From Streptomyces ardesiacus (lineage in GTDB: Bacteria; Actinomycetota; Actinomycetes; Streptomycetales; Streptomycetaceae): 64,000 bases of DNA. The notes under the pieces are model-generated. The model was given only the letters and a program-made list of their open reading frames with translations. It made no database searches and was not told the DNA's origin. Below, piece by piece: positions 60,361 through 64,000 of the stretch. The translations under genes and the position numbers were made by a program. Numbering within the stretch: the stretch's first letter is position 1; the number at the start of each line of letters is the position of its first letter. The stretch spans positions 620,001 through 684,000 of the forward strand of contig NZ_BEWC01000001.1 of NCBI RefSeq assembly GCF_003112575.1, written 5' to 3'.

Positions 60361-61470
60361 ATGAACGTGTCGACCGGCGGCAGACGGATACGGAGCCGGG
60401 GCGCCACGGCGGCCCTCGTCTGCGCGATCATCCTGTTGCCCGGCCCCGGTTACGCCGCCCCGGGCGAACCCGACCCGCACACCGACAAGTCGATCGAGGA
60501 CATCCGCACCGAACTGGACGGCCTCTACCGCGAGGCGGAGGTCGCCACCGAGGCGTACAACGCCGCCAACGAGAAGGCGGTCAAGCAGGAGAAGCGGCTG
60601 ACCACCCTGCGCGCGGACCTGACCCGTGCCGAGAAGCGCGTGAAGGACCTGCACGACCTCGCCGGTGCGGCGGCCCGCACCCAGTACCGCGGCGGCGATC
60701 TCGCCGCCACCGGCATCCAGTTGCTGCTCGGCGACCACCCGGAAGCGGCCCTGGACGAGGCGTCCCAGGCCCGCCAGGCCCTGCGCGGCCTGGTCAACGT
60801 CTCCGAGACCCAGAAGACCGCCCGCCAGGAACTGGGCGAGCAGACCGCGGCGGCCAAGAAGGAACTGCGCAAGCTGGAGAGCAGCCGCGCGGACAAGGCG
60901 GCGGCGAAGCAGAAGATCGAGAAGAAGATCGCCACCGCCGAGGAGATCGAGGCCGGACTCGAAGAGGAACAGACCCGCAGGCTCGCCGAGTTGGAGAGGC
61001 AGCGGACCCGCCAGGCCGAGGCCCGGTGGACGGACTCCGGCGGCCCCTCCGGTGAATCCGCGGGCAAGGGGAAGAGCAAGGGCAAGGGGGGCGGGCCCGG
61101 CGGCGGCACGCAGGCGAGCGGAGCCGCCGGCAAGGCCGTCTCCTTCGCCATGGCGCAGATCGGCAAGCCGTACGTGTGGGGCGCCGTGGGCCCGTCCTCG
61201 TACGACTGCTCCGGACTCACCTCCGCGGCGTGGGCGGCGGCCGGCCACCCCATTCCCCGCACCTCCCAGGCACAATGGAGCGGGCTGACCCGTGTCGGCC
61301 TGTCCTCGGCACGCCCCGGAGACCTGATCATCTACTACAACGACGCCACCCACGTGGGCATGTACATCGGAGGGGGACAGATCGTCCACGCCCCGCGGCC
61401 CGGCCGCTCGATCACGACCGCGCCGGCCGCCTCCATGCCGATCCTCGGCGTCGTACGACCCGGAGCCTGA
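60361..61470 (+). CDS. secreted NlpC/P60 peptidoglycan hydrolase
   Basis: A 369-residue protein with a signal peptide (cleavage near GYAAPG), a long coiled-coil region (about 40-225, rich in Glu, Lys and Ala) and a Gly/Ser/Lys linker. The C-terminal NlpC/P60 domain has Cys283 in YDCSGLTSAAW, His331 in HVGMYIGGG and His343 in IVHAP. It cleaves the peptide stems of peptidoglycan, as the Rpf/RipA-type hydrolases of actinomycetes do. GGAG precedes ATG 60361. It is followed after 4 bp by a hypothetical gene. Confidence 0.93.
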   Translation: MNVSTGGRRIRSRGATAALVCAIILLPGPGYAAPGEPDPHTDKSIEDIRTELDGLYREAEVATEAYNAANEKAVKQEKRLTTLRADLTRAEKRVKDLHDLAGAAARTQYRGGDLAATGIQLLLGDHPEAALDEASQARQALRGLVNVSETQKTARQELGEQTAAAKKELRKLESSRADKAAAKQKIEKKIATAEEIEAGLEEEQTRRLAELERQRTRQAEARWTDSGGPSGESAGKGKSKGKGGGPGGGTQASGAAGKAVSFAMAQIGKPYVWGAVGPSSYDCSGLTSAAWAAAGHPIPRTSQAQWSGLTRVGLSSARPGDLIIYYNDATHVGMYIGGGQIVHAPRPGRSITTAPAASMPILGVVRPGA

Positions 61471-61474
61471 GCGG

Positions 61475-62398
61475 ATGACCCACTCGCTGACCCCCCGTGA
61501 CGAGGGGAACCTGCCCGCGCTCGGTGCCGCGCCGCTGATCCGCCTCGACGCCTATGTGGCCGAGGACGGGTCGACGGTGGTCAACGGTCACCTGCTGGAC
61601 ATGGGCGGAGTACGGCCGCCCAACGAGGCCATCCTCGACGCCGTCGCCATGTTCGCCCGCACCCTGGGGGCGCCGGTCGCGGCCACCGTCATCGACCGCA
61701 CCGTGCAGCAGGTGGCGCGGCTGCGGGTGCACCCCGACGGTTCGAGCCGGACCATCGCCGACGAGGACGACCTGCCGCCCGGGCGCGAGCGCACCGCCGC
61801 CGAGGAGGCCGCGTTCCCCCCGCTCGCCCGCGTCGAGCGCATCATCCAGCACGCCCAGCGCGAGGAACTGCACGCCGCGTTCGTCCTCGCCAGCGCGCTG
61901 CGCGAGCACCTCACACTGCGCCGGGGCGCCGAGGACGAACTGTCCCTGGAGGCACGGGCGATCGAGGCCTACCTCGCCTATCTGCGCGGCGACCACATGC
62001 TCTCCACCGTCCTCGCGCTGACCGTCGCCCGCATCCGCTGCCGCACCGACCTGGACCGGGCCGCCCCCGACGTCGCCCGCGCCACCGCGGCGTGGCAACG
62101 GCTGTGGGACGAGGGCCAGGTGGCCACCCGGGGGCAGGAACTGCTGCACATGTGGGAGCGGTTGTCCGCGGCGGGTCTGCTGCAGGACCCGTCCCACCAC
62201 GCCATGGCCCAGGCCGTACGGACCCGGCTCGCACACGGCGGCCGCTCCGTTCCGCCGCCGTCCGCACCCGTGGCCCTGACCGCGGGGCCCGGCCCGGCCC
62301 CGGACCGGCTCGCCCCCGAGGACAAACCTCTCAAGCCCGCCCGCCGGGGCCTGCGCCGCTTCACCCGGCGGGCCGGCCGGTCACCGGAGACGTCCTGA
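61475..62398 (+). CDS. hypothetical actinomycete protein
   Basis: A 307-residue soluble protein I do not recognise. The N-terminal 75 residues (LIRLDAYVAEDGSTVVNGHLL, APVAATVIDRTVQQVARLRV) look like a small alpha/beta unit. The rest is helical (HAAFVLASALREHLTLRRG, LSTVLALTVARIRCRTDL) and the C-terminus is Pro-rich and basic. It starts 4 bp after the NlpC/P60 gene with GGAG in the preceding codons, so co-expression is likely. Confidence 0.75.
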   Translation: MTHSLTPRDEGNLPALGAAPLIRLDAYVAEDGSTVVNGHLLDMGGVRPPNEAILDAVAMFARTLGAPVAATVIDRTVQQVARLRVHPDGSSRTIADEDDLPPGRERTAAEEAAFPPLARVERIIQHAQREELHAAFVLASALREHLTLRRGAEDELSLEARAIEAYLAYLRGDHMLSTVLALTVARIRCRTDLDRAAPDVARATAAWQRLWDEGQVATRGQELLHMWERLSAAGLLQDPSHHAMAQAVRTRLAHGGRSVPPPSAPVALTAGPGPAPDRLAPEDKPLKPARRGLRRFTRRAGRSPETS

Positions 62399-62627
62399 GG
62401 AACGGGACTCCGGCCGCCGGGGCTCGAAGGCAGGCAGGAGGAGGACGGCCGCGTGGCACCAGCCGGGTCTTGACGGCGGTCACGATCATCCCGCCCGACG
62501 GCTGACAGGCGCCCAGATCGCCGACGTCGTACCCGAGTTGGGCGGCCTTGGCGTTGCGGTCCTTCATGTCCGCGCCGCCCTTCGAGTAGTGGACGGCGCG
62601 TGCCTCCCTCGGGATGGCGGTGCTCAT
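62361..62627 (-). CDS. possible small protein, doubtful
   Basis: An 88-codon leftward frame whose first half (REARAVHYSKGGADMKDRNA, QLGYDVGDLGACQPSGGMIV) has protein-like composition. Its second half overlaps the end of the preceding gene and becomes Pro/Arg-rich. No domain is recognised. It could be a real small gene or a remnant of one. Confidence 0.25.
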   Translation of the reverse strand: MSTAIPREARAVHYSKGGADMKDRNAKAAQLGYDVGDLGACQPSGGMIVTAVKTRLVPRGRPPPACLRAPAAGVPFLRTSPVTGRPAG

Positions 62628-62763
62628 GAGGCGCTGTGAACGCCAGAGTCCGCGCAGAATCGGGGCGGTGGCCGATCCGGCCGCACGAGCCCGGCCCGGC
62701 GGGCGCTCTTACGCCCGCACGGTTCCTCCCTCACACTGGCTGCCGGCAGACGGGAGGAACAGG

Positions 62764-63468
62764 GTGTCAGCTCGTGGGGCGAAGCGCCGGACGTCCCGGC
62801 GCAGGCACGGGGACGTCCGGCTCGTCGCGGGAGCCGTCGGAGGGGCCGCCGTTCTCGGCGTGCTCACGGCGTCGTGGACCCTGATCTGGCCCTACCTCGT
62901 CGGGGCCCTGGCAGCGGGCGCGGCGACCGCCGGAGGCTGGTGGTGGCGGAAGACGGACCGGCTCCTCCGCGGCGGCGACCGCAGGTGGCGTCACGAGGAC
63001 GCGGTCCGTGCGGGCCGTCGGACCCTGGCCGAGGTCGACGTGATGGAAGCAGAGGACTTCGAGGAGTTCGTCGCCGGCCTGTGCCGGCGGGACGGATGCA
63101 CCGAAGTGCGCCGGGTCGGTCGCACGCACGACAACGGCGCGGACGTCCGGGGCAGACTTCCCGACGGACGGACCATGGTGGTCCAGTGCAAGCGCTACAA
63201 CCCGAAACGGAAGATCTCCAACAGCGAGGTCCGCAACCTCCTCGGCTCCCGCGTGCACTTCGGCGCCGACGTCGCGATTTTCGTGACCACTGCCTACTTC
63301 AGCGGCCCCGCCGAGAGCTGCGCCGTGGACAACGACGTCCTGGCCGTCCACCGCGACCACCTCGGCCTGTGGAACAACGGCGTCGCACTGTCCGCCCTCG
63401 CCGCTCTCAACGGCTCCGGCCAGGGAGACCGCCGGCACCGCGCCCGCCGGAAGAAGACGTACGGGTAG
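62764..63468 (+). CDS. membrane-anchored Mrr-type restriction endonuclease-like protein
   Basis: A 234-residue protein. After an Arg-rich start there are one or two hydrophobic helices (VRLVAGAVGGAAVLGVLTAS, WPYLVGALAAGAATAGGWWW), then a PD-(D/E)xK nuclease domain of the Mrr_cat type. Family features are MEAEDFEEFVAGLCRRDG, Asp127 in NGADVRG and Gln141-x-Lys143 in VVQCKRYN, matching the D...QxK active site. Such membrane-tethered forms may degrade foreign DNA at entry or act in repair. GGAGG precedes GTG 62764. Confidence 0.83.
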   Translation: MSARGAKRRTSRRRHGDVRLVAGAVGGAAVLGVLTASWTLIWPYLVGALAAGAATAGGWWWRKTDRLLRGGDRRWRHEDAVRAGRRTLAEVDVMEAEDFEEFVAGLCRRDGCTEVRRVGRTHDNGADVRGRLPDGRTMVVQCKRYNPKRKISNSEVRNLLGSRVHFGADVAIFVTTAYFSGPAESCAVDNDVLAVHRDHLGLWNNGVALSALAALNGSGQGDRRHRARRKKTYG

Positions 63469-63530
63469 CCGTACGCTTTCCCTCTCGTCGGCAAGCGGGT
63501 ACGGGCCCACGGCACGAAGGAGTGACGGAC

Positions 63531-64000
63531 ATGCGGCGTATCGACGTGGCGGAACGACGGGCGCGGCTCGGCCTACGGCACCGGCTGGCGGTCGCCGCCC
63601 GCGCGAAGAACCCGGTCGAGGTGGCCGGTGACCTCGTCGCGCTGCACAGCACCGATCCGTCCTCCGTCTACCTCGCCACCTGGGCACGGACGAACGACGG
63701 CTCGGTGCGGGAGGTGGAACGCGCCCTGTACGAGGACCGCACCCTCATCCGGCTGCTCGGCATGCGCCGCACCGTCTTCGTGACCACCCTCGACGTGGCC
63801 CCGGTGATGCAGGCCGCCTGCTCGCTGGCGGTGGCCGCGCGCGAACGCCGCAAGCTCCTCGGCTTCCTGGCCGCGTCCGGGGTCGCGGACGACGAGGCGG
63901 GGGTGCGCACCTGGCTGGCCGAGACCGAGGACATCGCCGTACGCGCGCTCGCCGCACGGGGCGAGGCGACCGCCGCCGAACTCGCCGGTGACGACCCGCG
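63531..64000 (+). CDS. winged-helix (AlkZ-like, HTH_42) protein, C-terminus beyond window
   Basis: The first 156 residues of a gene that runs off the window. AGDLVALHSTDPSSVYLATWAR and LIRLLGMRRTVFVTTLDVAPV match the winged-helix DNA-binding family that includes the interstrand crosslink glycosylase AlkZ. Most members of the paralogous groups lack a tested function. GAAGGAG precedes the ATG. The diagnostic glycosylase residues cannot be judged from the fragment. Confidence 0.8.
   Translation, partial: MRRIDVAERRARLGLRHRLAVAARAKNPVEVAGDLVALHSTDPSSVYLATWARTNDGSVREVERALYEDRTLIRLLGMRRTVFVTTLDVAPVMQAACSLAVAARERRKLLGFLAASGVADDEAGVRTWLAETEDIAVRALAARGEATAAELAGDDP

Overview
The window reads as a chromosomal stretch of a Streptomyces. 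GC content is very high, starts are GTG or ATG with GGAGG-type ribosome sites, third codon positions are almost all G or C, and long antisense shadow frames are everywhere. The order of the inositol genes, a CYP158A1-like P450, a monomeric isocitrate dehydrogenase, a SoxR-box ABC exporter and a secreted alpha-amylase resembles, from memory and unchecked, the Streptomyces coelicolor SCO697x to SCO702x region.

Bases 1-15,200: a truncated DUF309 gene, a tRNA-Pro(GGG), an ankyrin protein, then a myo-inositol catabolic locus. A leftward operon (iolC, an aldolase, iolB, iolD, gntR) lies divergent from a rightward CUT2-type ABC importer followed by iolE. iolG and a second Gfo/Idh/MocA oxidoreductase face them. 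Paired TGTCAA half-sites lie in the iolC/importer gap and upstream of the oxidoreductase, and probably bind the GntR repressor. A BASS-family transporter follows, and a second, identical tRNA-Pro closes the segment. Apart from IolA the degradation route is complete.

Bases 15,400-24,500: an astacin-like metalloprotease whose catalytic Glu is Gln, a LuxR regulator, and the most unusual part of the window. This is a TPR-CHAT protease homologue divergent from a cytoplasmic subtilisin, an ECF-like sigma factor and a translationally coupled acidic protein. It looks like a protease-to-transcription switch.

Bases 24,500-41,250: a CYP158A1-like P450, N-formylglutamate amidohydrolase, DUF5713 protein, monomeric NADP isocitrate dehydrogenase, MscS channel, amino acid permease with a hypothetical gene, a glycerol-type kinase with two FAD oxidoreductases (one with a BFD-like 2Fe-2S site), a 53-bp tandem repeat copied from the end of the last of these, a UPF0104 membrane protein, and an ABC exporter with a SoxR-type promoter.

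Bases 41,250-60,200: a GAF-PP2C-HATPase phosphatase, then an alpha-glucan locus. It holds a GH13 alpha-glucosidase, a CUT1 ABC importer, two nearly identical LacI repressors on either side of a 1,429-residue secreted GH87-type alpha-1,3-glucanase, an EEP-family protein, a CoiA-like protein and a secreted GH13 alpha-amylase with a starch-binding domain. Repeated CGCAAG/CTTGCG palindromes tie the LacI genes and the glucanase together. The locus probably digests alpha-1,3-glucan outside the cell, imports oligosaccharides and cleaves them to glucose.

Bases 60,200-64,000: a secreted NlpC/P60 cell-wall hydrolase, a hypothetical gene, a membrane-anchored Mrr-type nuclease and the start of a winged-helix (AlkZ-like) gene cut by the window edge.
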